DNA of 16,802 nt from JBQCEE01 sp051960575. GTDB lineage: Bacteria; Actinomycetota; Actinomycetes; Mycobacteriales; Jatrophihabitantaceae. A model generated the notes under the pieces. The model was given only the letters and a program-made list of their open reading frames with translations. It did not search any database and was not told where the DNA came from. Position numbers and translations under genes: made by a program. The stretch covers positions 1 to 16,802 of the forward strand of contig NZ_JBQCEE010000205.1 in the NCBI RefSeq assembly GCF_051960575.1. Direction: 5' to 3'. Positions within the stretch are counted from its first letter, which is position 1, and every line of letters starts with the position of its first letter. Below, in pieces: positions 1-8,555 of the stretch.

Positions 1-126
1 GCGCGCCCCCCCCCCCCCCCGGCCCCCGCCCCCCGGGGGGTGTGGGCCCCCGCCCCGGGGGGGGGGGGGGGGGGGGGCCGGGGGGCCCGCCGCCCCCCGC
101 CGGCCCCCCCCCCCCCCCCCCCCCCC
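1..126. other. low-quality contig end (G/C homopolymers)
   Basis: This stretch is almost entirely long runs of C and G with no coding pattern. Normal actinobacterial sequence begins at about base 127. The other end of the window has the same character, so I read both as base-calling or assembly noise at the tips of a contig and not as biological sequence. Nothing should be annotated here. Confidence 0.8.
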
Positions 127-180
127 GACCGGTGCGTCCGCACCTGTCCTGCCGCCGGCCGCCGGAGCGCGGAGCGGCGG

Positions 181-217
181 GTGAACTTCACATGAAAACT
201 GGTACTCGGGACGAGTA
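181..217. promoter_or_regulatory. two short palindromes upstream of the lipoprotein gene
   Basis: Two inverted repeats lie 85-121 bases before the lipoprotein start. The first is GTGAA-C-TTCAC at 181-191. The second is TACTCG-GGA-CGAGTA at 203-217, with six-base arms around a three-base centre. The A/T content is locally high for this genome, as expected of a promoter. I see no convincing -35/-10 pair: TTCACA at 187-192 resembles a -35 box, but no good -10 follows at the right distance. The core ACTCG-N3-CGAG of the second palindrome recurs at 14676-14687. Operator function is an inference. Confidence 0.4.
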
Positions 218-301
218 GCGGTGCCCGGGATCAGCCCGTACGATTCGCTGGTCAGCCGTGCCGACTGCTGACACGTTCCGGGGGGATCGGGGGAGTCGGC
301 G

Positions 302-1006
302 ATGTCTTTGTCTGCTGTCGTGCGGGGCCGAAGAGCCGCGGCGACGTTGTCGTCAGGGAGCCTGTTGCTCCTGGCGGCGCTCAGCGCGTGTTCGTCCGAT
401 GCGCCTTCGCATCCGACGAACACCACCTCATCCGCGTCGGGATCGAGCGCGCGTCCATCGCCGTCGATCGCGTTCCCGCTGGGGCGTCCCGCGTCGACGC
501 CGGTCCCGCCGCCGACGCCGGGCACCATCCACCAGAAGGTGCGGCCGGCCACGGTCACGACGCGGCCGCCGGTGCAGCTGCACTCGGTCGCCGACTTCGG
601 CACCGGTGTCACCGCGCGGATCACCGCGGTCAAGGCGGTGACGGTCGAGGGTGTCGGCGCCGGTGAGATCAGCGGGCCGGGTCTCAACCTCACCATCGTC
701 CTGACGAACAACACGCGGCGAGCGATCGATCTCGACAACAGCGTCGTGACGCTCACCGACGCCGACGGCCACCCGGCGGCACTGATGACGTTCACACCGG
801 ACGGTGGTCAGGGGCAGGACGACGACGTCCCGGCGCCGGATCCCGCGAGCTTCACGCACGCGTTCCGCGGATCGCTGGCCCCGCACCGGACGGCCACCGC
901 GACCTACGTCTTCACCGTCCCGACGGGGCACCGCAATCCCATCACGGTCAATTTGAGCTACGCCGGCAGCCAGCCGACGGTCATCTTCAGGGGGAACGCC
1001 GAATGA
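302..1006 (+). CDS. secreted lipoprotein with Ig-like (DUF4352-like) domain
   Basis: This 234-residue protein starts at an ATG with a strong ribosome site (GGGGGAG at 289-295, six bases upstream). The N-terminus has basic residues (R8, R10, R11), a hydrophobic stretch at about 19-29 and the lipobox L27-S28-A29-C30, so it should be lipidated on Cys30 and anchored to the outer face of the membrane. Residues 31-80 are a Ser/Thr/Pro-rich linker. Residues ~85-232 look like a beta-sandwich resembling DUF4352/Ig-like lipoprotein domains, with alternating hydrophobic strands and a conserved-looking LTIVLTNNT segment. Its TGA overlaps the ATG of the giant secreted protein (ATGA), which implies translational coupling. 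Its function is unknown; it may anchor or chaperone its partner at the surface. The lipoprotein call is firm and the domain family is tentative. Confidence 0.85.
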   Translation: MSLSAVVRGRRAAATLSSGSLLLLAALSACSSDAPSHPTNTTSSASGSSARPSPSIAFPLGRPASTPVPPPTPGTIHQKVRPATVTTRPPVQLHSVADFGTGVTARITAVKAVTVEGVGAGEISGPGLNLTIVLTNNTRRAIDLDNSVVTLTDADGHPAALMTFTPDGGQGQDDDVPAPDPASFTHAFRGSLAPHRTATATYVFTVPTGHRNPITVNLSYAGSQPTVIFRGNAE

Positions 1007-4000
1007 GCAGGCGTGCAGCAACACTCACCACGGTCGCCGCGCTGGCGCTCGGTGGTCTCCTCGTCCCGGCGGTGGTCGGCACGACACCCGCCGCGGCGGA
1101 CACCGTCTCGAACCCGCCGCCGGTCGTGGCCCGCGCGCCGGGCACCGTCACCGCCGACGCCCTGCCCACGGTGCAGATCGACGGTGTCGTCTGGGCCCAG
1201 GCCGTCGTCGGCAACACCGTCTACGCGGCCGGCAGCTTCGCCAACGCGCGACCGGCAGGCGCCGCGCCGGGCACGAACCAGACGCCCCGCGCGAACCTCC
1301 TCTCGTACAACCTGAGCACCGGCGTGCTCAACACGTCCTTCGCCCCGTCGCTGAACGCGCAGGCGCTCGCGGTGACCGCGTCGCCGGACGGCTCGCGCAT
1401 CTACGTCGGCGGCCAGTTCACGACCGCCAACGGCGTGATGCACAACCGGATCGCGGCGTACAGCACGTCGACGGGCGCGCTCATCAACAGCTTCAGCCCG
1501 AACCTCGACGCGTCGGTCTACACGATCGTGGCGACCAACAGCACCGTCTATGTCGGCGGCATCTTCTCGAAGGCCAACGGCGTCACCCGCACGCGGCTCG
1601 CCGCGTTCAGCGCCGCGGACGGATCGCTGCTCGCGTGGGCACCGACCGCCGACAACCAGGTCAAGGCGATGACGCTGACGCCCGACGGCAGCCGGCTCAT
1701 CGTCGGTGGCATGTTCCTGAACCTCAACGGGTCGGTCGCCTACGGTCTCGGCGCACTGGACGCCACGACCGGCGCGTTGCTGCCGTGGGCGGCGACGAAC
1801 CTCATCCACGAGGGCGGCAGCGGCTCGTCGATCTCCGACCTCTACACCGACGGCACGAACGTCTACGGCACGGGCTGGGCCTACGGCTCGAACATCTCGA
1901 CGCTCGAGGGTGGCTTCTCGGCCGACCCCAACACGGGGAACCTGAACTGGATCGAGAACTGCTGGGGCGACGTCTACCAGACCTTCGCGGTCAACAACAC
2001 CGTCTACAACGTCGGCCACAACCACGGCTGCACGGCGATGGGCGGCTTCCCCGACACCAACCCGCGCAACTTCCACCGGTCGATGGCGCTGACCATGCAG
2101 CCGAACGGCACGCTCGGGCACGACATCGGCAACCCCGACTCGCACAGCACCGACTTCTACGGCCAGCCGGGCCCGTCGATCATGGACTGGTGGCCGGACC
2201 TGGACATCGGCACGGTGACGGGTCAGGACCAGGGTCCGTGGTCGGTCCGCGGCAACTCGCAGTACGTCGTCGAGGGCGGCGAGTTCCAGCACGTGAACGG
2301 CACGGCGCAGCAGGGCCTGGTGCGCTTCGCCGTCTCCTCCATCGCGCCCAACAAGCAGGGCCCGCAGGTGCTGTCGGCCAACATGACGCCGAAGCTCGTC
2401 GCGCGCTCGGGCAGCTCGGTGCGGGTCGCCTGGAGCACCGACTGGGACCGCGACGACAAGACGCTCACGTACACGCTGCTGCGCAACGGGAAGGCGGTCT
2501 ACACGACGCAGGCCGACGGCCAGTTCTGGCAGCTGACGCCGATGGGCACGATCGACACCGGGCTCGCACCTGGGACGACCTACACCTACCAGGTCAAGGT
2601 CAACGACCCGAGCGGGAACACGACCTGGAGCGGGACGGCGTCGATCACCACCCCGACGTCCAACGTGCCCGACAGCGCCTACGTGCAGGACGTGCTCAAC
2701 GCGGGCGCGACGCACTACTGGCGGCTCGCCGAGCCGGCCGGTGGCACGACCGACTACGACTACGCGGGCTTCGAGGACCTCTCGCTCAACGCGGGTGTCG
2801 CCGGTGGTGCGCCGGGTGCGTTCAGCAGTGACCCGAACACCGCCTCGACCTTCACCGGGTCGCAGAGCGGGCTGGGCGTCGACCCGAGCCTGACGCCGGG
2901 ACCGAACACCTTCTCGATCTCGGCCTGGTTCTCGACGACGTCGACCGGCGGCGGCAAGATCGTCGGATTCGGCAACGCCAGCAGCGGGCTGAGCAGCAAC
3001 TACGACCGGCACATCTACCTGGACAGCCAGAACCATGTCGTCTTCGGCGTCTACAACAACGCGGGGTACACCATCACCTCGCCCAAGACGTACAACGACG
3101 GGCAGTACCACCAGGTCGTCGGCACGCTGTCGAGCACAGGCATGGCGCTCTACATCGACGGCAAGCTGATCGGCACGAACGCCGGGACGACGGTCGGGCA
3201 GCCCTACAGCGGCTACTGGCGGATCGGCGGTGACTCGGCCTGGAGTGGCAACAACTACTTCACCGGCCAGGTCGACGACGTGGCGATCTTCCCGACCGCG
3301 CTCACGATCGCGCAGGTGCGGCAGCAGTACACCGACAGCGGCCGGACCCTGGTCGGCGGCACCGCGCCGTCGGATGCCTACGGCGCCAAGGTCTGGAACG
3401 ACTCGCCGAGCACCTACTACCGCCTCGACGAGACGGCGTGCTGCACCGCGACCGACCTGTCCGGCAACAGCAACGACGGCACGTACAGCGGCGGCGTCAC
3501 CTTCGGTGTCAGCAGCCCGGTGACGGGCAGCGGCAGCGCGGTCACCTTCAACGGCACCGACGGCACGCTCGCCTCGAGCGGGCAGATGAGCGGCCCGTCG
3601 GTGTACTCGGAGGAGGCGTGGTTCAAGACGACGTCGACGAGCGGCGGGAAGCTCATCGGCTTCGGTGACGCGCGCACCGGTACCAGTTCGAACTACGACC
3701 GGCACGTCTACATGCTGCCGTCGGGCCAGTTGGTCTTCGGCACCTACACCGGCCAGCTGAACCTCGCGACGTCCAGCCGCAGCTACAACGACGGCGGCTG
3801 GCACCACGTCGTGGCGACGCAGGGTCCGGACGGGATGACGCTCTACGTCGACGGCCAGGTCGTGGGCACCAACCCGCAGACGTCGGCCCAGGGCTACAAC
3901 GGGTACTGGCGGGTCGGCGGTGACAACCTCAACGGCTGGGGCGCCGGCAACAACTACTTCGCGGGCACCATCGACGAGGCTGCCGTGTACCTGAGCGAGC

Positions 4001-5445
4001 TCACGCTCACGCAGGTCCGGGCGCACTACTTCGCCTCCCCGGCCGCGGTCGATGCACCGCCGAGTGCGGCGTTCACGTCGTCGACGAGCGCCGCGACGGC
4101 CTCGTTCGACGCCACCGGATCCTCGGACCCGGACGGGACGGTCGCGAACTACGCGTGGGACTTCGGCGACTCGACGTCGGGCACCGGCGCCCTGCCGACC
4201 CACACGTACACGGCGAGCGGCACGTACCACGTCACGCTGACGGTCACCGACGACCGTGGCGCGAGCACGTCCGTCACGCACGACGTGACCGTGACCGTGC
4301 CGGCGAACCAGCCGCCCACGGCGTCGTTCACCGCGACACCGACGAACCTCTCGGTGGCGTTCGACGGCTCGGCCTCGTCCGACCCGGACGGATCGGTCGT
4401 GGGCTACTCGTGGGACTTCGGTGACGGCTCCGCCGGGGCGTCGGCGGTGACGCCGTCGCACACCTACGCGAACGCCGGCACGTACCACGTCACGCTGACC
4501 GTGACCGACAATGGTGGGGCGCAGAACAGCACCACCCAGGACGTCACCGTCACGCTGCCGCCGAACCAGCCGCCCACCGCGTCGTTCACCTCGAAGGTGA
4601 GCCAGCTGGCGGCGACCTTCGACGGCTCGGGCTCGTCCGACCCGGACGGCACGGTCGTGTCGTACGCGTGGGACTACGGCGACAACTCGCCGGCCGGCTC
4701 GGGCGTGACGTCGCAGCACCTCTATGCCGCCCCGGGCACGTACACCGTCACGCTCACTGTGACCGACAATCGCGGCGGCACCGGCACGACCGTCCACACG
4801 GTCACCGTCACGGCCGTCGTCGCCTCGGATGCCTTCTCGCGCACGGTGGCGAGCGGCTGGGGTACGGCCGACCAGGGTGGCGCGTGGTCGGTGACCGGCA
4901 CCAGCAACCGGTTCGCGGTCGGCAACGGTGTCGGCACGGTGACGGCCGAGGCAGCCGGCGTCTGCCCGACGTCCTACCTGAACGCGGTGTCACAGCTCAA
5001 CGTCAACGCGGTCATCGATGCATCGGTCAGCAAGTCGAGCGGCAACGGCTCGTACGTCGAGCTGATCGCGCGGCACAGCGGCACGAGCGACTACCGGTTG
5101 AAGGTGCTCTACCGCGCGGACGGGACCGTCCAGGCGATCCTGTCCAGGGTGGTCAGCGGCACGGACACGGCGTTGAAGACGCTGGTCGTGCCGAGCCTCA
5201 CCTACACCGCGGGTGTGCCGTTGCGGATCCGGTTCGTCGTGTCGGGCAACGGGACGACGACGGTGAGCGGCACCATCTGGCCGGTGACAGGGACCGAGCC
5301 GGCGTCGCCGCAAATCTCGGCCACCGACTCGACGGCGTCGCTGCAGGCGGCGGGCAGCTTCGGGCTGCAGTCCTACGTCGCGGGCAACGCGACGGCGGTG
5401 CCGGTCGTGTTCACCTACGACAACCTGTCCGTGGCCACGTCCTGA
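1003..5445 (+). CDS. giant secreted propeller/FnIII/LamG/PKD protein
   Basis: This 1480-residue extracellular protein starts at an ATG overlapping the upstream stop, with AGGGGGA at 989-995. Residues 1-32 form a signal peptide ending AAA before D33. Residues ~55-448 hold repeats of the delta-60/beta-propeller type, with recurring PDGSRxxVGGxF and LAAxxxxTGALL patterns. Residues ~450-552 are fibronectin-III-like. Two LamG/concanavalin-like domains follow at ~557-783 and ~790-1010; each has a YDRHxY segment, GMxLYxDGxxxGTN and GYWRxGGD. Three PKD domains follow at ~1019-1100, 1101-1186 and 1187-1271, with SSDPDGxVxxYxWDFGD and HxYxxxGTYxVTLTVTD. The C-terminal module (~1275-1480) starts DAFSRTVASGWG and resembles the N-terminal module of the lyase near the right end of the window. 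There is no LPXTG sorting signal, so it is probably released or held non-covalently. A role in polysaccharide binding or surface organisation is inferred. Confidence 0.9.
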   Translation: MSRRAATLTTVAALALGGLLVPAVVGTTPAAADTVSNPPPVVARAPGTVTADALPTVQIDGVVWAQAVVGNTVYAAGSFANARPAGAAPGTNQTPRANLLSYNLSTGVLNTSFAPSLNAQALAVTASPDGSRIYVGGQFTTANGVMHNRIAAYSTSTGALINSFSPNLDASVYTIVATNSTVYVGGIFSKANGVTRTRLAAFSAADGSLLAWAPTADNQVKAMTLTPDGSRLIVGGMFLNLNGSVAYGLGALDATTGALLPWAATNLIHEGGSGSSISDLYTDGTNVYGTGWAYGSNISTLEGGFSADPNTGNLNWIENCWGDVYQTFAVNNTVYNVGHNHGCTAMGGFPDTNPRNFHRSMALTMQPNGTLGHDIGNPDSHSTDFYGQPGPSIMDWWPDLDIGTVTGQDQGPWSVRGNSQYVVEGGEFQHVNGTAQQGLVRFAVSSIAPNKQGPQVLSANMTPKLVARSGSSVRVAWSTDWDRDDKTLTYTLLRNGKAVYTTQADGQFWQLTPMGTIDTGLAPGTTYTYQVKVNDPSGNTTWSGTASITTPTSNVPDSAYVQDVLNAGATHYWRLAEPAGGTTDYDYAGFEDLSLNAGVAGGAPGAFSSDPNTASTFTGSQSGLGVDPSLTPGPNTFSISAWFSTTSTGGGKIVGFGNASSGLSSNYDRHIYLDSQNHVVFGVYNNAGYTITSPKTYNDGQYHQVVGTLSSTGMALYIDGKLIGTNAGTTVGQPYSGYWRIGGDSAWSGNNYFTGQVDDVAIFPTALTIAQVRQQYTDSGRTLVGGTAPSDAYGAKVWNDSPSTYYRLDETACCTATDLSGNSNDGTYSGGVTFGVSSPVTGSGSAVTFNGTDGTLASSGQMSGPSVYSEEAWFKTTSTSGGKLIGFGDARTGTSSNYDRHVYMLPSGQLVFGTYTGQLNLATSSRSYNDGGWHHVVATQGPDGMTLYVDGQVVGTNPQTSAQGYNGYWRVGGDNLNGWGAGNNYFAGTIDEAAVYLSELTLTQVRAHYFASPAAVDAPPSAAFTSSTSAATASFDATGSSDPDGTVANYAWDFGDSTSGTGALPTHTYTASGTYHVTLTVTDDRGASTSVTHDVTVTVPANQPPTASFTATPTNLSVAFDGSASSDPDGSVVGYSWDFGDGSAGASAVTPSHTYANAGTYHVTLTVTDNGGAQNSTTQDVTVTLPPNQPPTASFTSKVSQLAATFDGSGSSDPDGTVVSYAWDYGDNSPAGSGVTSQHLYAAPGTYTVTLTVTDNRGGTGTTVHTVTVTAVVASDAFSRTVASGWGTADQGGAWSVTGTSNRFAVGNGVGTVTAEAAGVCPTSYLNAVSQLNVNAVIDASVSKSSGNGSYVELIARHSGTSDYRLKVLYRADGTVQAILSRVVSGTDTALKTLVVPSLTYTAGVPLRIRFVVSGNGTTTVSGTIWPVTGTEPASPQISATDSTASLQAAGSFGLQSYVAGNATAVPVVFTYDNLSVATS
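4306..4815 (+). repeat. tandem PKD-coding repeats
   Basis: The second and third PKD domains of the giant secreted protein are similar at the DNA level. Both open with nearly the same stretch (AACCAGCCGCCCAC at 4306 and again at 4564) encoding NQPPTASF, a period of about 258 bases. The first PKD domain (from about 4057) is more diverged. Such repeats can expand or contract by recombination and can be collapsed in assembly, so the copy number here should be treated with some caution. Confidence 0.75.
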
Positions 5446-5658
5446 CCCGTTCCACGACGACGGCGGCGCGCGCCGGCCATGACCACGGTCATGGCCGGCG
5501 TGTCGCCGCCGTCGGCATGTCGGGTGAAGAATGGCGACCGGCAGGGACGACGACCGGTGCAGGCCACGGCATGACAGCGCGCTGACGACGGCTTGCCGCC
5601 CGGACGGCGCGTCACCGATCATGGGGAACCGGCGGAGCACGAACGCGAGAGGTCGACA
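5446..5658. other. intergenic region before the polymerase gene
   Basis: After the long hairpin, about 140 bases separate it from the polymerase start at 5659. I see no gene here. An element CGGGTGAAGAAT at 5521-5532 shares its first eight bases, CGGGTRAA, with sequences upstream of the lipoprotein gene (178-189) and the Wzz-like gene (9549-9560). A promoter for the polymerase/flippase pair is expected in this interval, but I cannot point to a convincing -10 box. Confidence 0.4.
5458..5514 (+). terminator. very long composite hairpin after the PKD protein gene
   Basis: Thirteen bases after the stop of the giant secreted protein gene begins a nested inverted repeat. The outer arms, CGACGGCGGCG (5458-5468) and CGCCGCCGTCG (5504-5514), pair perfectly over 11 bp. 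The inner arms, CGCCGGCCATGACC (5471-5484) and GGTCATGGCCGGCG (5487-5500), pair perfectly over 14 bp with only AC at the tip. The small internal loop is 2 bases by 3. There is no U tract, as is common for actinobacterial hairpin terminators. It separates the secreted-protein unit from the polymerase/flippase unit and very probably ends transcription or protects the long transcript from 3' decay. Confidence 0.75.
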
Positions 5659-6951
5659 GTGGCACTGACGACGACGCTCCGCGTGGTGCCGGCGCCGCCC
5701 GCTGCGGACGGTCCGCCGCCCGCCGTGCGGGCCCGGCTCGAGATCGCGCTGCTGCTGCTCGTCTGCGCGTGGTTCTTCGTGCCGCGCCTCCTCCAGACCC
5801 TGGCGATCAGCAAGACGCACATCGCGGTGGGGGCCCCGGCACCTGCCTACACCCCGCTGGCGAGCCTGAGCCAACGCGGGCTGTTCTACCTGACCGTCGC
5901 GCTCTGCCTCTTCATCATCGTGCTGCTGTGGCGGCACTCGCCGACGCGCGGCATGTTGGCGCTGTTCATCTACCTGCTGCCCTGGGGCTATCTCGTCGTC
6001 CGCGACCAGTACGCCGGCCAGCAGCCGCAGAACGTCTACAAGTTGCTGCCCGTGCTGGCCGTCGCGGTCTGGCTGCTCCGTCCCCGGCTCGCGCGGCTCG
6101 AACTGCTCGGCTACGTCGTCGTGTTCACCGCGGTGACGAGCATGGTCATCGGTGCGGTCATCCCGGACCACGGCGTGCTGCGCAACTCCGCAGGCCAAGT
6201 GGTCTCGGTGGACAAGCAGCTCCTGCCCTGGGGTTCGCTCGTGGGCATCTTCAGCAACGGCAACAACCTCGGTCAGTTCCTCGCGATGGGGCTGCCCGCC
6301 GTGCTGCTGATCCGGAGCCGGGGCATGCGGGTGCTCGGCGTGCTCTGCTGCCTGTTCGCCCTGGTGTGGTCGGCGTCCCGGGGGTCGATGTACGCCGTCG
6401 GTCTGGCGTCCGTCGCCTACCTCGTGGTGTCACGGGCGCGCCGCGAGGCGCGGGCGGCGCTGACGGCGACGATCCTCGGCGCGGCGTTCCTGCTGGTGTG
6501 CGTCCTGCCGTTCGTGACCACGGATCCGACCGCGTTCACCAACCGGGGCGCCGTCTGGGCCGCGAGTCGACTGGCCTGGGGCGAGAGCCCGCTGGTCGGC
6601 AAGGGCAGCAACTGGTTCTCGATCCTCGGGTCGTCGTCGGCGTCCATCGGCTCCAGCGTGTTCCACGCGCACAACCAGTTCCTGCACCTGTTGGTCACCG
6701 GCGGCGTGCTGCTCGCCGTCCTCGCGGCCGCCATGGTGATCACCATGATCATCGCGGCGGCGCGCCTCGCCGCGGCCGGGCACTGGTTCGGTGTCGGGTA
6801 CGTCGCGGCACTCGCCGGCACGTGCCTGCTCGAGGTCTCGCTCGTCTTCGTCGACGGCGACCTGCTGTTCCCGGTCGCCGTCCTGCCGATCCTGTTCATC
6901 CTCTTCACCGCGGACCTCGACGCCGCGGGGCGGGGGCGGGGCGCGCCGTGA
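5659..6951 (+). CDS. O-antigen ligase / Wzy-like polysaccharide polymerase
   Basis: This is a 430-residue polytopic membrane protein. I chose the GTG at 5659 because GAGAGG sits six bases upstream (5647-5652) and the in-frame ATG at 5593 would add 22 charged residues without a membrane segment. About ten or more hydrophobic helices span residues ~30 to 420. Two features typical of the O-antigen ligase/polymerase family (Wzy_C, PF04932) are visible: an SRG motif (S240-R241-G242) and HNQFLHLL (H338-N339 onward) in the large periplasmic-side loop region. The family transfers or polymerises lipid-linked glycan repeats on the outer face of the membrane. The stop overlaps the flippase GTG by four bases, so the two are co-translated. 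Polymerase is preferred over ligase because flippase and chain-length genes are adjacent and Actinobacteria lack LPS. Confidence 0.85.
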   Translation: MALTTTLRVVPAPPAADGPPPAVRARLEIALLLLVCAWFFVPRLLQTLAISKTHIAVGAPAPAYTPLASLSQRGLFYLTVALCLFIIVLLWRHSPTRGMLALFIYLLPWGYLVVRDQYAGQQPQNVYKLLPVLAVAVWLLRPRLARLELLGYVVVFTAVTSMVIGAVIPDHGVLRNSAGQVVSVDKQLLPWGSLVGIFSNGNNLGQFLAMGLPAVLLIRSRGMRVLGVLCCLFALVWSASRGSMYAVGLASVAYLVVSRARREARAALTATILGAAFLLVCVLPFVTTDPTAFTNRGAVWAASRLAWGESPLVGKGSNWFSILGSSSASIGSSVFHAHNQFLHLLVTGGVLLAVLAAAMVITMIIAAARLAAAGHWFGVGYVAALAGTCLLEVSLVFVDGDLLFPVAVLPILFILFTADLDAAGRGRGAP

Positions 6952-8555
6952 CGAGTGACCTCGGGCGGGTCGCCGCCCGCGGCGCAGGCGTCACCCTCGC
7001 GACCCAGCTCGCGCGGTTCGTCCTCCAGTTCGGGTCGGTGATCGTCCTCGCGCGGCTGCTCACGCCGCGCGACTTCGGCGTCGTCGCGATGGTCACGGCC
7101 ATCACCAACGTCATGGAGATCGTGCGTGACTTCGGCCTGTCCTCCGCGGCGATCCAGGCCAAGCACCTGAACGACGCCGAGCGCACCAACCTGTTCTGGG
7201 TCAACACCGGCATCGGCGCCGCCTGCGCGCTGACCGCGGCCGTCGGCACGCCGCTGGTCGTCGCCATCTACGGGACGTCGACCGTCCGGCCGATCATGCT
7301 CGCGCTGGCCGGACTGTTCGTCGTCAGCGGCATCAACACGCAGTTCCGCGCCGAGCTGAGCCGCTCGCTGCGGTTCGGTGCCCTCGCGGTCACCGACATC
7401 GGCGCGCAGTGCGGCGGGATCGCGGTCGCCATCGCGCTCGCCGCGGCCGGTGCCGGCTACTGGGCGGTCGTCGCCCAGCAGGCGGCGGCGGTCGTCATCA
7501 CCTGCCTGTCGAACGTCGTGCAGTGCCGGTGGCGGCCGGGGCTGCCGAAGCGATCGGTCTCGATCCGACACTTCTTCCGCTTCGGCGGCGGGGTGCTGGG
7601 CACGCAGGTGCTCGGCTATGCCACCAACAACGCCGACAACGTCGCCATCGGCATCCACTCCGGCTCGGGCCCGCTCGGCCTGTACAGCCGCGCCTACCAG
7701 CTGCTGCTGGTGCCGCTGCAGCAGGTGAACGCGCCGATGACCCGCGTCGTGCTGCCGGTGCTGTCGCGGGTGCAGGACGAGGACGCCGTCTTCAGCAGGT
7801 ACCTGCAGAAGGCGCAGCTGCTCGGGTGCTATCTGCTGGCGAGCGTCTTCGCCGTGGCGGCCGGGGTCAGCGCGCCGCTGGTCGCGGTGGTCTTCGGGCC
7901 CAGGTGGCACGGCGTGGCGCCGATCTTCGCGGCGCTGGCCGTCGGCGGCATCTTCCGCGGCATCGGCCAGATCTCCTACTGGATGTACCTCGCCCGGGGT
8001 CGGGCGGGCGCGCAACTGAAGCTGTACCTCGTCGCGCGGCCCGTCATGATCGCCATGATGATCGCCGGGCTGCCCTGGGGGCCGTTCGGCGTCGCCGTGG
8101 GGCACTCGGTCGGCTTCTTCCTCTACTGGATCGTGTCGCTCTGGGCCGCTGGTCGCAGCGTCGGCGTGGACACCCGGCCGCTGTTCGCCCAGGCCACGCG
8201 CACGCTGCTCGTCATCAGCGCGCCGGCCGGCGCGCTGGCCTATCTCGGCTCGTCCCTCGTCGACGGGACGTTGCCGCGACTGGGTCTGGGCCTGGCGCTG
8301 GGCATCGGCTACCTGGCGCTCGTGGCGACCTTCTCCGCGCCGGAACGGGCGAACCTCCGGCTGGTGTCCGGGCTGGTCACCGGCCGGCGGCGGCTCGGCC
8401 AGGGGCCGGCGACGGTGCCGCCGGTCAGCGCCGAGGTGCCGGTCGCGGCAGCTGCCCGCGTGCGTCGGCGGCCGGTGCTGGGACTTCCGGCTCCCAGGGA
8501 GGAGCGCTACCCGGCGGCCGGTTCGCGGCGGTACTCCGACACGACCCGGCCGTAG
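6948..8555 (+). CDS. Wzx-like polysaccharide flippase (MVF/MOP superfamily)
   Basis: This 535-residue membrane protein starts at a GTG that overlaps the polymerase stop (GTGA). The N-terminus, with VTLATQLARFVLQFGSVIVL followed by ARLLTPRDFGVVAMV, is typical of the lipopolysaccharide-biosynthesis/WzxC branch of oligosaccharide flippases. About 12-14 hydrophobic segments are distributed through residue ~465, followed by a soluble Arg/Pro/Ala-rich tail of about 65 residues. The family flips undecaprenyl-diphosphate-linked repeat units from the cytosolic to the outer face of the membrane. A Wzy-like gene directly upstream and a Wzz-like gene just downstream support this role. The last 49 bases overlap the 3' end of a convergent glycosyltransferase gene. 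Confidence 0.88.
   Translation: MTSDLGRVAARGAGVTLATQLARFVLQFGSVIVLARLLTPRDFGVVAMVTAITNVMEIVRDFGLSSAAIQAKHLNDAERTNLFWVNTGIGAACALTAAVGTPLVVAIYGTSTVRPIMLALAGLFVVSGINTQFRAELSRSLRFGALAVTDIGAQCGGIAVAIALAAAGAGYWAVVAQQAAAVVITCLSNVVQCRWRPGLPKRSVSIRHFFRFGGGVLGTQVLGYATNNADNVAIGIHSGSGPLGLYSRAYQLLLVPLQQVNAPMTRVVLPVLSRVQDEDAVFSRYLQKAQLLGCYLLASVFAVAAGVSAPLVAVVFGPRWHGVAPIFAALAVGGIFRGIGQISYWMYLARGRAGAQLKLYLVARPVMIAMMIAGLPWGPFGVAVGHSVGFFLYWIVSLWAAGRSVGVDTRPLFAQATRTLLVISAPAGALAYLGSSLVDGTLPRLGLGLALGIGYLALVATFSAPERANLRLVSGLVTGRRRLGQGPATVPPVSAEVPVAAAARVRRRPVLGLPAPREERYPAAGSRRYSDTTRP

Noticed and set aside
1..126. G-rich/C-rich tracts as possible G-quadruplex or telomere-like ends
   Set aside because: The irregular homopolymer runs at both ends, with trace-like decay on the right, fit sequencing noise better than any telomere or regulated structure.
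958..4797. A 1279-codon open frame on the - strand opposite the PKD protein gene
   Set aside because: Its product is Arg/Val/Asp/Ala-rich with no recognisable motif. It mirrors the codon bias of the + strand gene, which has a signal peptide and clear domains. Long antisense open frames are routine in such GC-rich DNA.
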